A stretch of DNA of 64,000 nt from Hymenobacter sp. BT559 (GCF_016427535.1 NZ_JAELXV010000001.1:372001-436000); one strand, 5' to 3'; shown: positions 45,000 through 53,281, counted from the stretch's first letter. Made by a program: numbers and translations. Notes: generated by a model not told the origin, from the letters alone.

Positions 45000-45923
45000 A
45001 TGATACTTCGCCTCGACGAACTGGCACTTGACCTGCCAAAGCCGAAAAACCCGTCTGCCAATGATGCTGCTGCTATTCAGGAGCTGCTAGGGGGGAAATT
45101 TGGGGAGATGAGCACGCTGATGAACTACACGTTCCAGTCGTTCAACTTTCGGGGGCGCGACCGGCTCCGGCCGTTCTACGCGCTCACGTCGGCCATCGCG
45201 GCTGAGGAGTATTCGCACATCGAGGCGGTGAGCTACGCCATCAACCTGCTGCTGACCGGCGTAACCGAGCGTGGCAAAGACCCGGTGCCCGGCCCGCTAG
45301 CCGGTACCGCCGATGCGCGCAACTCGTACCACTTCCTGGCCAGCGGCCAGGCCGCCTTGCCCTTCGACTCGATGGGCAACCCCTGGACCGGCCAATACGT
45401 GAACAGCACGGGCACCTTGCGCCTCGACCTACTGCACAACTTCTTTCTCGAATGCGGCGCGCGGGCCAATAAAATCCGGGCCTACGAAACCGTAACTGAC
45501 CCCTGCGCCCGCACCATGATTGGCTACCTGCTGGTGCGCGGCGGCCTGCACGTGTATGCCTACGCCAAAGCGCTGGAGGTAATTACGGGGGTTGATGTAA
45601 AGAAAATCATGCCTGTGCCGCCGCTCTCCAATGCCAAGTTTCCGGAGGCGGTCAAGTTTATGGAGCATGGCCTGCACCGCGAGCTCTATACCTTCTCGCC
45701 CAATGCCTACAAAGAAGCCGGCCTTATCTGGAACGGCGAGCACCCCGAAGACGGCTCGCAGCTAGTGGTGAAGGAAGGCGCCATCAAAGGCGTGCCCTAC
45801 CCGGTGCTCGAAGAAGAGCCCCAGCTCAGCGCGCCCGGCGAAGACGACTTCGACCCCGAAATGTTCAAGGACATTGCCAAGAAGCTCGGCATCGCCGACG
45901 AGTGGAAGCAGCGCCACGGCTAG
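45000..45923 (+). CDS. Manganese (non-haem) catalase
   Basis: A 307-residue protein of the dimanganese catalase family. The four-helix ferritin-like core has the metal ligands in GGKFGEMSTLMNYTFQSFN, AAEEYSHIEAVSYAIN, LLHNFFLECGARANKIRAYE and LLVRGGLHVYAYAKALE, in the usual order. A C-terminal extension (FKDIAKKLGIADEWKQRHG) is typical. It converts hydrogen peroxide to water and oxygen in the cytoplasm, without haem. It is a single-gene unit with its own terminator. Confidence 0.93.
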   Translation: MILRLDELALDLPKPKNPSANDAAAIQELLGGKFGEMSTLMNYTFQSFNFRGRDRLRPFYALTSAIAAEEYSHIEAVSYAINLLLTGVTERGKDPVPGPLAGTADARNSYHFLASGQAALPFDSMGNPWTGQYVNSTGTLRLDLLHNFFLECGARANKIRAYETVTDPCARTMIGYLLVRGGLHVYAYAKALEVITGVDVKKIMPVPPLSNAKFPEAVKFMEHGLHRELYTFSPNAYKEAGLIWNGEHPEDGSQLVVKEGAIKGVPYPVLEEEPQLSAPGEDDFDPEMFKDIAKKLGIADEWKQRHG

Positions 45924-45947
45924 ACACTAGGGTAGCTTTCAATAAAC

Positions 45948-45984
45948 AAAAAAGGTCGTTCCTGTAATAGGAACGACCTTTTTT
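45948..45984 (+). terminator. Terminator of the manganese catalase gene
   Basis: Perfect 16-base arms (45948-45963, 45969-45984) with a 5-base loop and a T-run. Its end directly abuts the long dyad repeat. Confidence 0.92.
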
Positions 45985-46109
45985 AGTGCGTGGACCCCAC
46001 CCCCGGCCCCTCCCCTCCGGGAGAGGGGAGCCTATCGTTAGGTAACGCCTGCTTGCGTCAGGCTCCCCTCTCCCGGAGGGGAGGGGCCGGGGGTGGGGTC
46101 CACGCACTA
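45984..46109. repeat. 126-base inverted repeat with perfect 50-base arms
   Basis: Arms 45984-46033 and 46060-46109 are identical in reverse complement over all 50 bases around a 26-base centre. They are very rich in C/G (CCCACCCCCGGCCCCTCC in one arm). It joins the catalase terminator on the left and ends 7 bases before the stop of the minus-strand gene 46117-46794. Confidence 0.93.
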
Positions 46110-46116
46110 GCTACAA

Positions 46117-46794
46117 TTACTCAGCAGGCAGCGTGGCCTCGTAGGTGTCGGCAAACTTGAACTCTTCGAGCCAGTAATCGGAGCTGATGATGTCGTAGAC
46201 CACGCTGGTATCGGTTTTTTCGCTGGGCGTGAGCTGCCACAGAATGGCGCTGGCCTCGGGAAACTCGCCGCCCGCTAGCTGGTTGCTAAATAAGCGGTGC
46301 AATAGGGCGCGGTCGCTGAGGCCGGGGGCGAGCAGGCGCAGCAGCGCAGTGGCCGGCTCTTGGTCGAGTAGCGCTAGGTCGGCGGGGTTGGCAGCGGTGA
46401 TTTTTACCTTAAACTCGACCGCCTGCGGGTGCGGAAATTTGCCGTTGTAAGCGTCGTAGAGCAGCTGCGTGGCGTTGAAGAAGCGCTGGTGCAAAGCAAA
46501 ATTGGGGTTTTCTTCCCACAGCTTTTCGGTCTGCATTTGGTGGGCAAGCTGGTCGAGCTGGCCCGCCGTGAGCTCGTCATTCACGAGGTGGCCGAGCACG
46601 ACTTCGGCGGCCTCGGCGGGCTCTAGGTCGGTGAGGGCGAGCTGGGTCATTTCCTTGAGTTCGGCCGGGGCAATGGCCTCGGGGTTCTCGTAGTCGACCT
46701 TGGTGAGCAGGGCTAGGTAGTCGGCCGGCTGCCAGGCATTGGGCAGTTCGAAAAGGTGCTGGAAAGAAAGTCGTTCGACGGTGAAAGTTGACAT
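46117..46794 (-). CDS. Hypothetical protein
   Basis: A 225-residue acidic, probably cytoplasmic protein without signal peptide or membrane helix. It is mainly helical by residue pattern (LALTDLEPAEAAEVVLGHLV, LHQRFFNATQLLYDAYNGKF). No catalytic motif or known family is recognised. It appears alone, converging on the catalase gene. Codon use fits the core genes. Confidence 0.75.
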   Translation of the reverse strand: MSTFTVERLSFQHLFELPNAWQPADYLALLTKVDYENPEAIAPAELKEMTQLALTDLEPAEAAEVVLGHLVNDELTAGQLDQLAHQMQTEKLWEENPNFALHQRFFNATQLLYDAYNGKFPHPQAVEFKVKITAANPADLALLDQEPATALLRLLAPGLSDRALLHRLFSNQLAGGEFPEASAILWQLTPSEKTDTSVVYDIISSDYWLEEFKFADTYEATLPAE

Positions 46795-46882
46795 CGGAAA
46801 TGGAAGCGCCGGAATAGAGCGCCTAGGTCCGTGTACGTAATAACCTGGACTGATAACCGAAAGCTACATTTCTACCAAGCTC

Positions 46883-47365
46883 TTACCGCGGGCGCCCGGC
46901 CCGCACCAGTGCCCAGCCAGCTAGCAGTAGCACCAGCCCTAGGGCCAGAAAGCCGAGGTCGGCGGGCAGGTGGTTGGGTGTGTATTCGTACACATGGTGT
47001 AGCCCAAGTACTTCGTGGTCGATGATGCCTTCTACCACGTTGAACAAGCCCCAGCCCAGCAGCAGGCCACCTAGGAGCGTGCGGCCCGAGTGCGGCACAT
47101 CGGGGCAGCCGGTGGCGCTCCACAGCATGGCCAGCCCCACTGCCGTGAGCACCCACACCGCCGCGTGAAACAGGCCATCCCAGTACATATTGACCTTAGC
47201 CCGCACCAGCGTGTCGGGCGGCAGCTGGCCCGAGAGCATATTGTGCCACTGCAATATTTGGTGTAGCAAGATGCCATCGACAAAGCCACCCAGGCCAGCC
47301 CCCAGCAAGATGCCGGCCGCCACTAGTGGCGTGCGCCGCAGCGCCAGCGTGTTAGGACTTGCCAT
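46883..47365 (-). CDS. DUF2243 membrane protein
   Basis: A 160-residue protein with four hydrophobic helices. The DUF2243 signature is present: LGAGLGGFVDGILLHQILQW then HNMLS, and the later GWGLFNVVEGIIDHEVLGLH followed by HVYEY. Conserved His residues in membrane-near loops suggest metal or haem contact, but the function is unknown. It follows a small membrane protein gene with a 14-base overlap and is probably translated with it. Confidence 0.88.
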   Translation of the reverse strand: MASPNTLALRRTPLVAAGILLGAGLGGFVDGILLHQILQWHNMLSGQLPPDTLVRAKVNMYWDGLFHAAVWVLTAVGLAMLWSATGCPDVPHSGRTLLGGLLLGWGLFNVVEGIIDHEVLGLHHVYEYTPNHLPADLGFLALGLVLLLAGWALVRAGRPR

Positions 47366-47579
47366 AGCTAGCGAAGAAGTAAGGCCGTAGTTTATCCCAA
47401 TAAAACAGGGCCACCCCGAGGGCGAGCAGCACGGCTATCGGCAAGAGCACCAGCAGCACGTTGGTGGTGTAGGCGGGCGTGTAAATGCCGGCCTGCACCC
47501 GCGGCCGGCACCACGGGCAGGCCCAGGCCACCGGCCCGGCCGCCAAGCTGCACAGGAGGGTAAGGAAAATTTTTTGCAT
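47352..47579 (-). CDS. Small exported membrane protein with CPWC motif
   Basis: A 75-residue protein from ATG 47579 (MQKIFLTLLCSLAAGPVAW); an upstream ATG at 47618 adds 13 residues. The signal peptide is followed by a CPWCRP motif and then one membrane helix (VLLVLLPIAVLLALGVALFY). The gene overlaps the DUF2243 gene by 14 bases. Small CPWC-containing membrane proteins of this type accompany DUF2243 or cytochrome-oxidase-related genes in some Bacteroidota; a role in metal or disulfide handling is possible only as inference. Confidence 0.7.
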   Translation of the reverse strand: MQKIFLTLLCSLAAGPVAWACPWCRPRVQAGIYTPAYTTNVLLVLLPIAVLLALGVALFYWDKLRPYFFASYGKS

Positions 47580-47709
47580 ACTAGCTAATAGGGAAGGACC
47601 TAGGCTAGAAGTACGCACCCCACCGGCTCACGGCTAGTTTTTTACCTCTATTTTGGACGGCCCAATGCGCCCTAGCTCCGCCGTTAAAGTTGCTTTTGCC
47701 TCCCACCCA

Positions 47710-48316
47710 ATGCCTATCACTGCAGACCCCACGGCTGGCGTTTTTTCTGATACGCCCAAGATTGACTTTATCGACACGCCCAACGCGCCTAATCGCAAAG
47801 TGCGGGTCATCGACGATTTTACTTTCACCGAGGCGGCCAATGGCACCGTGTGGGAGGCCCCCAGCGGCAGCCTAGTCGACGGGGCCAGCATTCCGCGGGT
47901 GCTGTGGTCGCTGGTAGGCTCTCCCTTCACCGGCGACTACGTGTATGGCTCCATTGTGCACGACGTGGCCTGCGACACCCGCACCCGGCCCTGGCGCGAC
48001 ACGCACTACATGTTTTACCTGGCCTGCCTGCCTGGCGGGCGGCACCCGCCGCGGCCGCGCCAAGCTCATGTACCTGGCCGTGCGCAATTTTGGCCCTAGG
48101 TGGCCCCAGCCCGCGCCGCAGCCCGAGCCAGTGGTAGCCGAGCAGCTGGCATTTAGCGTGGTGGCTAGGGTAGGGGAGCCGGTGCCGCTGTTTAGCCCCT
48201 TTGTGAGCTACGCGGCGCAGTTGCGTTACCTGCACCGCGCCCAAGTCTACCTGACTACTCACGGCGACGGGGCTTCCCTCGAAGCCATCCATATCTACGC
48301 TTCTCGCCCAGTATGA
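47710..48316 (+). pseudogene. DUF1353 protein, frameshifted by a CCTG repeat
   Basis: The DUF1353 family is recognised from WEAPSGSLVDGASIPRVLWS, then GSIVHDVAC and WRDTHYMFYLACL. At 48023-48034 there are three tandem CCTG units. After them the frame shifts by one and the remaining family sequence (AGGTRRGRAKLMYLAVRNFG) continues to a stop at 48314-48316. With two CCTG units the two halves would join in one frame (LACLAGGTRRGRAK). In the present state the first frame ends at 48099 with an unrelated tail. The start is ATG 47710, or 47653. The distal half ends in a 4-base ATGA overlap with the serine hydrolase. It may be a mutation, an assembly error or a phase-variable switch. Confidence 0.8.
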
Positions 48317-49374
48317 ACCTATTCGTTGTGCTACTCCTGCTGCTCAGCGGCCCCGCCGCCTGGGCGCAGCAGGCTGAGCTAACCGCCCTGCTTAAAAAGG
48401 AAAACGTGCCGGGCATGCAGCTCAGCTACACCAAGGGTAAGGCCACCAAAACGTACAACCTAGGGCTGCGCCAGGCCGGCACTACGCAGGTCGTGGCGGC
48501 CACCAGCATCTTCCAGGCGGCTTCGCTGGGCAAGGTGGTGCTGGCCTACGTGGCCCTGCGCCTGCACGACCGCGGCGTGCTCGACCTCGATAAGTCGCTG
48601 CTGGCCTACGCCCCATACCCTAGGCTGCAGCCCGACCCGCGCGCAGCCCGCATCACGGCCCGCCGGGTGCTGACCCACACCACCGGCCTGCCCAACTGGG
48701 CCGATAACCCCCTGGGGCCTATCTGGTCTACCTCAGCGCTACGCCTCAAGTACGCCCCCGATAGCTGCTGGAACTACTCGGGCGAGGGCTACGTGTGGCT
48801 GCAAAAAACGATGGAGCACCTCACCGGCAAGTCGTGGGAGGTGCTGGCCCAGGAAGAGGTTTTTCGCCCCCTAGGGTTGAAAAACAGCAGCTTCGTGTGG
48901 CAAGCGCGCTTTGCCGACGTAGCCGCCACCGGCCACGATGATAAGGGCAAGCCTACGGAAGTCAGAAAGTTTGCCGCCCCCTATGGCGCCTACTCGCTGC
49001 TGACTACGGCCACCGACTACGGCCTTTTCCTGCAAGCCCTCGTGGCAGGCCGGGGCCTGAAGCCCGCCACCGCCCGCCTGCTCACTACCCCCGCCAATGC
49101 CGCCGACCGCTGCGGCACGCCCGCCAGTGCCGCCGACCCGGCCATTGCCTGGGCCTGCGGGCTGGGCCTCGCCACTACTAGCCAGGGCCCCGCGCTCTGG
49201 CACTGGGGCGACAACGGCGATTTCCGGGGCTTCTTTATGGCGCTGCCCGGCCGCCAGGAGAGTCTCGTCTTCCTGACCAACAGCGCTAACGGTAACAAGC
49301 TCACCGACGAAGTGCTGCGCCTTTTCTTTGGACCCGGCCAGTACTGGACTACCGCGTGGCTGGCTGCCGAATAA
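48313..49374 (+). CDS. Exported serine hydrolase (class C beta-lactamase fold)
   Basis: A 353-residue protein with a signal peptide ending GPAAWAQ. The active-site SxxK is S71-LG-K74 (QAASLGKVVL). The second motif is in CWNYSGEGYVWLQ, and the third region is GPALWHWGDNGDFRGFF. This places it among serine beta-lactamase-like hydrolases, which include DD-peptidases and esterases; beta-lactamase activity is not implied. It begins with ATGA overlapping the stop of the frameshifted DUF1353 frame, so translation may be coupled to that gene. Confidence 0.87.
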   Translation: MNLFVVLLLLLSGPAAWAQQAELTALLKKENVPGMQLSYTKGKATKTYNLGLRQAGTTQVVAATSIFQAASLGKVVLAYVALRLHDRGVLDLDKSLLAYAPYPRLQPDPRAARITARRVLTHTTGLPNWADNPLGPIWSTSALRLKYAPDSCWNYSGEGYVWLQKTMEHLTGKSWEVLAQEEVFRPLGLKNSSFVWQARFADVAATGHDDKGKPTEVRKFAAPYGAYSLLTTATDYGLFLQALVAGRGLKPATARLLTTPANAADRCGTPASAADPAIAWACGLGLATTSQGPALWHWGDNGDFRGFFMALPGRQESLVFLTNSANGNKLTDEVLRLFFGPGQYWTTAWLAAE

Positions 49375-49575
49375 GCGCCAAAGCGCCCGGCCAGTGGGTG
49401 CAACTTTTGGGGATTCTTATGGTGAAATAGGGCCCAGGCGAGCTGCAAACGCAGCCGGCTGCCGTGTGGCCGGGCACCCGCCTAGGTTGGTGTAAACGCT
49501 TGGCTTCGTACCACGTATAGCCCGGTACGGTGGCCCAGCCGCCGCCCCTCCCTCACCCACTAGCACTCTCCCCCC

Positions 49576-49854
49576 ATGAAAGCCACTGCCCTGCTCGCCC
49601 TCGCGTTTGCCCTCGCTACCGGCGCCGCCACTGCCCAAACCGTAGCCCCCGGCACCTCGCCCGGCGCCCAAACTGGCAACCCCTCCAATATGCCTAGCGC
49701 CGGCACTACCACTGACCAAACCCCAAGCAGCGACCGCATGAACAACGGCCGCATGGACAAGATGTCTAAAGACCGCAGCGACAAAAAAATGATGCGCAAA
49801 AGCGGCAAAATGAAGAGCAGCGACGGCTCGATGAAGACCAAATCCAAAATGTAG
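49576..49854 (+). CDS. Small secreted, Met/Lys-rich hypothetical protein
   Basis: A 92-residue protein. The signal peptide is MKATALLALAFALATGAATAQ. The mature part is low-complexity: a Pro/Thr/Gly segment and then a very basic, Met-rich tail (RMNNGRMDKMSKDRSDKKMM onward). No domain is recognised. It resembles in layout the small protein at 53282-53596. A terminator follows. Possible roles such as metal binding or cell-surface interaction are speculation. Confidence 0.7.
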   Translation: MKATALLALAFALATGAATAQTVAPGTSPGAQTGNPSNMPSAGTTTDQTPSSDRMNNGRMDKMSKDRSDKKMMRKSGKMKSSDGSMKTKSKM

Positions 49855-49881
49855 TTGCCCCTCGCTGGCATCTATAGCAAT

Positions 49882-49914
49882 AAAGCCTCTGCCTTTAGCG
49901 GCAGGGGCTTTTTG
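49882..49914 (+). terminator. Terminator of the small secreted protein gene
   Basis: Arms AAAGCCTCTGCC / GGCAGGGGCTTT with one mismatch, followed by TT and a G; the loop is 6 bases. It lies 28 bases after the stop. Confidence 0.8.
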
Positions 49915-49921
49915 CTGAGCA

Positions 49922-50023
49922 GTAGCTTGGACTTTGTAGTCCGAGCGTGAGCGCAGCGAGCATCCCGCGTTCGCCTACCTACTGCTCGCTGCGCTCGCGC
50001 TCGGACTATAAAGTCCAAGCTAC
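49922..50023. repeat. Long dyad repeat (GGACTTTGTAGTCC family)
   Basis: 41-base arms (49922-49962, 49983-50023) differ at two positions. Each holds the inner palindrome GGACT..AGTCC and a GAGCGCAGCGAGC element. The centre is 20 bases. It lies just after a terminator and before the NmrA-like gene. Confidence 0.88.
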
Positions 50024-50093
50024 GCTTAACTGGCAAGCTAGGGCCGCGTACTACTAGCCAACTTATTTTCTGATAATAACTACCCCTTCTATT

Positions 50094-51026
50094 TTGGCCG
50101 ACACTCCCACTTCACCTATCGGCCGCTCGGCGGCCGACCCTACGCTTATCGTGCTGGCCGGGGCTACCGGCGACCTAGGCCACCGCATTGCGCTGGCCCT
50201 GCTCGACCGCGGCGCCCAGGTGCGCGCCCTCGTGCGCCCCGGCAATACCAAGCCCGAAGTCGCGTCCTTGCGCGAGCGCGGCGCCGAGATAGTAGAAGTT
50301 GATTTCGACGACTCGGCTGCCCTCACCCGCGCCTGTGCGGGCGCGGCCTGCGTGGTGTCAGCCCTCTCTGGCCTGCGCAGCGTTATCGTGGACGCTCAAA
50401 CCCACTTACTCGATGCGGCCGTGGCGGCCGGCGTGCCACGCTTCATCCCATCCGACTTTTCCATCGACTTCACCAAGCTGCCCGCCGGCAGCAACCGCAA
50501 CCTCGACCTGCGCCGCGAGTTTGGCTGCCACCTCGACCGCATGCCCATTCAGGCCACGTCCATCCTCAACGGCATGTTTATGGACCTGCTCACCGGGCAG
50601 GCGCCGCTGGTGCTCTTCAAGCTCCGGCGCATCTTGTACTGGGGCTCGGCCGACCAGCCGCTCGACTTCACCACCATCGCCAACACGGCCGAGTACACTG
50701 CCGCCGCGGCCCTCGACCCCACCACGCCGCGCTACCTGCGCGTGGCCGGCGAGGTGGCCACCGTCCGCGACTTGCAGGCCGCCGCTAGCGCCGCCATTGG
50801 CCAGCCCTTTCGGCGCCTGCGCGCTGGTGGCCTGTGGGTGCTCAAGCTGATGATTAAAATCACTCGCCGCCTCGTGCCCGCCCCCAAGGAGGTATTTCCG
50901 CCCTGGCAAGGCATGCAGTACCTGCACAATATGTTCACTGGCCTTCCCAAGTTCGAAACCCTCGACAACGACCGCTACCCCGAAATCCGGTGGACCAAAG
51001 TGCGCGAGGTGCTGGCGGCACGGTAG
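50094..51026 (+). CDS. NmrA-like NAD(P)-binding reductase
   Basis: A 310-residue protein, apparently starting with TTG (50094). The Rossmann motif is VLAGATGDLGHRIALAL, followed by the NmrA-type RALVRPGNTKPE. Substrate-domain segments include VSALSGLRSVIVDAQTHLLD, GVPRFIPSDFSIDFT and the later FPPWQGMQYLHNMFTG. Family members are reductases of aromatic alcohols or regulators sensing NADP. The substrate is unknown. It is a single gene upstream of a small membrane protein, 64 bases apart. Confidence 0.85.
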   Translation: MADTPTSPIGRSAADPTLIVLAGATGDLGHRIALALLDRGAQVRALVRPGNTKPEVASLRERGAEIVEVDFDDSAALTRACAGAACVVSALSGLRSVIVDAQTHLLDAAVAAGVPRFIPSDFSIDFTKLPAGSNRNLDLRREFGCHLDRMPIQATSILNGMFMDLLTGQAPLVLFKLRRILYWGSADQPLDFTTIANTAEYTAAAALDPTTPRYLRVAGEVATVRDLQAAASAAIGQPFRRLRAGGLWVLKLMIKITRRLVPAPKEVFPPWQGMQYLHNMFTGLPKFETLDNDRYPEIRWTKVREVLAAR

Positions 51027-51090
51027 TAGCCGCTGCTCCCGCATCGAAAGCGGCCTGAAACCTGCCGCTTGGTCGCGTACTTCGTGCCCG

Positions 51091-51540
51091 ATGTTTCGTA
51101 CCCACGTCATCTACTTGTGGCTCCAACTAATTGGGGCCTTCATCTTGCTGCTGATAATAGCCGCAGTAGCCGCGCCGCTGCTCGATGCTGCTGTCACTGT
51201 GCCGATGGTGGCCGCGCTTTTCTTTTTGTTGGCACTGCTGGCAGTGGGCGTCGCCATTGCTGGGGCGTTGCCCATGCTACTGCTTTTGCAATATCTACTC
51301 ATGGCGGCTGGCACTCGTGCAGGCCGCCCCGGCGATTTTGATGCCTTTCGTCGCTGGCTGCTGTGCTACTGCCTAGTGCCAGCCTTTTTGCCAGCACTCG
51401 CGTTTGGCTTGCCCAGCGTGCGCCAGGCTGCTGGCTTGGCGGTGGCTCTATTGGCCGCTTGGGTGGTGGCTACGGTGTCAGTATTCTGGTACAATGCCCG
51501 CCGCCTGCACCACGAGTGGGAGGCTGGTGTGCCCCGTTAG
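51091..51540 (+). CDS. Hypothetical four-helix membrane protein
   Basis: A 149-residue protein with four hydrophobic helices (LWLQLIGAFILLLIIAAVAA, MVAALFFLLALLAVGVAIAG, FLPALAFGL, GLAVALLAAWVVATVSVFW). It ends in a short charged tail (RRLHHEWEAGVPR). TACTTCG lies about 9 bases before the ATG and may be a -7 box with a very short leader. No family is recognised. Confidence 0.7.
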   Translation: MFRTHVIYLWLQLIGAFILLLIIAAVAAPLLDAAVTVPMVAALFFLLALLAVGVAIAGALPMLLLLQYLLMAAGTRAGRPGDFDAFRRWLLCYCLVPAFLPALAFGLPSVRQAAGLAVALLAAWVVATVSVFWYNARRLHHEWEAGVPR

Positions 51541-51595
51541 ATGGCCATAAGTTGGGAGGCAGCTACAAACCACCCTGCTACCCTAGTTACTACTG

Positions 51596-52132
51596 ATGAA
51601 TAACCCTACTATCTTGCTGCGCGAGTCGGCGGTGCTGGTGCCCATATTCCGCGACGCGGCCGGCGACGCCAACCTCGTGCTGATACGCCGCACCAACTAC
51701 GGCGTGCACGGCGGGCAGCTAGCCTTCCCAGGCGGCAAGCGCGAGCCCGCCGATGCCTCGCTGCAAGCCACCGCCCTGCGCGAAACCGAAGAAGAAATCG
51801 GCTTATCTAGGGCGGCCATCGAGGTGCTGGCCGCGCTGCCACCCGTGAGCACCCTCACCAGCAACTTTAGCATCGCGCCGTTTCTAGGACGCATCACTCC
51901 GCCGCCTGCCTGGCACTTTCAGCCCACCGAAGTAGCCGAGGTGCTGCACGTGCCCGTGCGCTACCTAGCCGACCCCGCCCACACCGGCCGCGAAAACTGG
52001 CAGCTGCCCGGCTGGCCCGCACCCACGCCGATAGACTTTTGGCGGGTGGGGCCGCACTACCTCTGGGGTGCCAGCTACCGCATTGTGCACGCGCTGCTGC
52101 CACGCCTGCTAGCCGGCGAGTGGGAGCTGTAA
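51596..52132 (+). CDS. Nudix hydrolase, CoA pyrophosphatase-like
   Basis: A 178-residue Nudix protein. The Nudix box runs from GGKREPADASL to RETEEEIGL and is complete. The preceding VHGGQLAFPGGK matches the extra motif of CoA/acyl-CoA pyrophosphatases. It probably cleaves CoA or its derivatives to phosphopantetheine and 3',5'-ADP, for turnover or clean-up. It lies 55 bases after the membrane protein gene and may share its transcript. Confidence 0.88.
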   Translation: MNNPTILLRESAVLVPIFRDAAGDANLVLIRRTNYGVHGGQLAFPGGKREPADASLQATALRETEEEIGLSRAAIEVLAALPPVSTLTSNFSIAPFLGRITPPPAWHFQPTEVAEVLHVPVRYLADPAHTGRENWQLPGWPAPTPIDFWRVGPHYLWGASYRIVHALLPRLLAGEWEL

Positions 52133-52179
52133 GATGTAGGTCGTAAGTCAGCGCAAATACCTTCCTGCCAACCACCCGT

Positions 52180-52266
52180 CTGTCATGCTGAGCTTGCGAA
52201 GCATCTTCTCACGCTGGAGCAGGGTATTCGAACGTGACAAGATGCTTCGCAGGCTCAGCATGACAG
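52180..52266. repeat. Dyad repeat (TGTCATGCTGAGC family)
   Basis: 34-base arms (52180-52213, 52233-52266) differ at two positions around a 19-base centre. It follows the Nudix gene. The sequence is nearly the same as the repeat at 36879. Confidence 0.9.
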
Positions 52267-52541
52267 GTGTTTGCGAAAGATTTTTCTCGCCTCAAATACA
52301 CGCGTAGCGTCATCACAACAGCAATAAGCTAAGAGGGCTTAATAGCTTTTTTGAATCATGCTTTGAAATACAAAGTTCTTTCGCTTGCTTTGCATTGTTG
52401 TCGCCCGTGCCACCTAGGGCAGGAGGGGAGCCCCGGCTGCTTTGCCTACTAGCGGCGGGCTGCAGCGCCTCAATCTGCCACTGCTGGCACCAGCGGATTT
52501 TGCCCATTTCTTCTCACCTTCTCACCTAAAACTCTACTGCC

Positions 52542-53084
52542 ATGACCCTCACTAAAAGCCTTACTCGCCTAGCGCTGGCTACGGCCGGCCTGCTGCTCAT
52601 TCCGCTGGTAGCGATGCAGTTCACGAAAGAAGTAGTTTGGACCTTATCCGACTTTGTAATTGCGGGCGCGCTGCTGTTTGGCGCGGGCCTCACGTACGTG
52701 CTGGTATCGCGCATGGGCAACAATGGCTCGTACCGCCTCGGCGCGGGTGTGGCGGTGGCGGCTGGGCTTCTGCTCATCTGGGGAAACCTAGCCGTGGGCT
52801 TCATCGGGAATGAAGACAACCCGGCCAACCTGCTCTATGGGGCCGTACTAGCCGTGGCTGGGGTGGGGGCACTAGTGGCGCGCTTTCGGGCCCCGGGCCT
52901 GGCCCGCGCCATGTTTGCGGCCGCGCTCACGCAGTTTGCGGTGCCCCTGGTGGCGGCGTATATCTGGAAGCCCGAGATTAACCAAGGGATGCTGTACGTG
53001 ATTGCCCTGAACACTATCTTCGCCGGTATCTGGGCGGCGTCGGGGTGGCTGTTTTGCCGCGCCAGCCGCACGGGCCAAGCCTGA
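52542..53084 (+). CDS. Hypothetical membrane protein
   Basis: A 180-residue protein with about five hydrophobic helices (LATAGLLLIPLVAMQF, FVIAGALLFGAGLTYVLV, LGAGVAVAAGLLLIWGNLAV, GAVLAVAGVGALVA and MLYVIALNTIFAGIWAASGW). No charged catalytic motif is seen. It resembles small uncharacterised membrane proteins common in Bacteroidota. The 275-base gap before it (52267-52541) holds a CCTAGG but no gene. Confidence 0.75.
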   Translation: MTLTKSLTRLALATAGLLLIPLVAMQFTKEVVWTLSDFVIAGALLFGAGLTYVLVSRMGNNGSYRLGAGVAVAAGLLLIWGNLAVGFIGNEDNPANLLYGAVLAVAGVGALVARFRAPGLARAMFAAALTQFAVPLVAAYIWKPEINQGMLYVIALNTIFAGIWAASGWLFCRASRTGQA

Positions 53085-53281
53085 GGCAAGTAGTCCGAAA
53101 GGACACCTAGGCTAGGGTGCCCGCGGCAAAGAGCGCCTAGGTTCTCGCGGCTAGGCCCGGTGCCTAAAGGCGGCCACTGGCGCTGTGCCCCTCGGAGGAG
53201 TGGGGCAGCCGAGCCTAGCAAGGGCATCCGAAACCCGGCGCCCTGCGTAGCAGCTACTCTCACCTTGCCTTTTCGTTTGTT

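Noticed and set aside
36879..52266. CRISPR array or tandem repeats
   Set aside because: The repeats are single inverted pairs scattered over many kilobases, not evenly spaced direct repeats with spacers, and no cas gene is seen.
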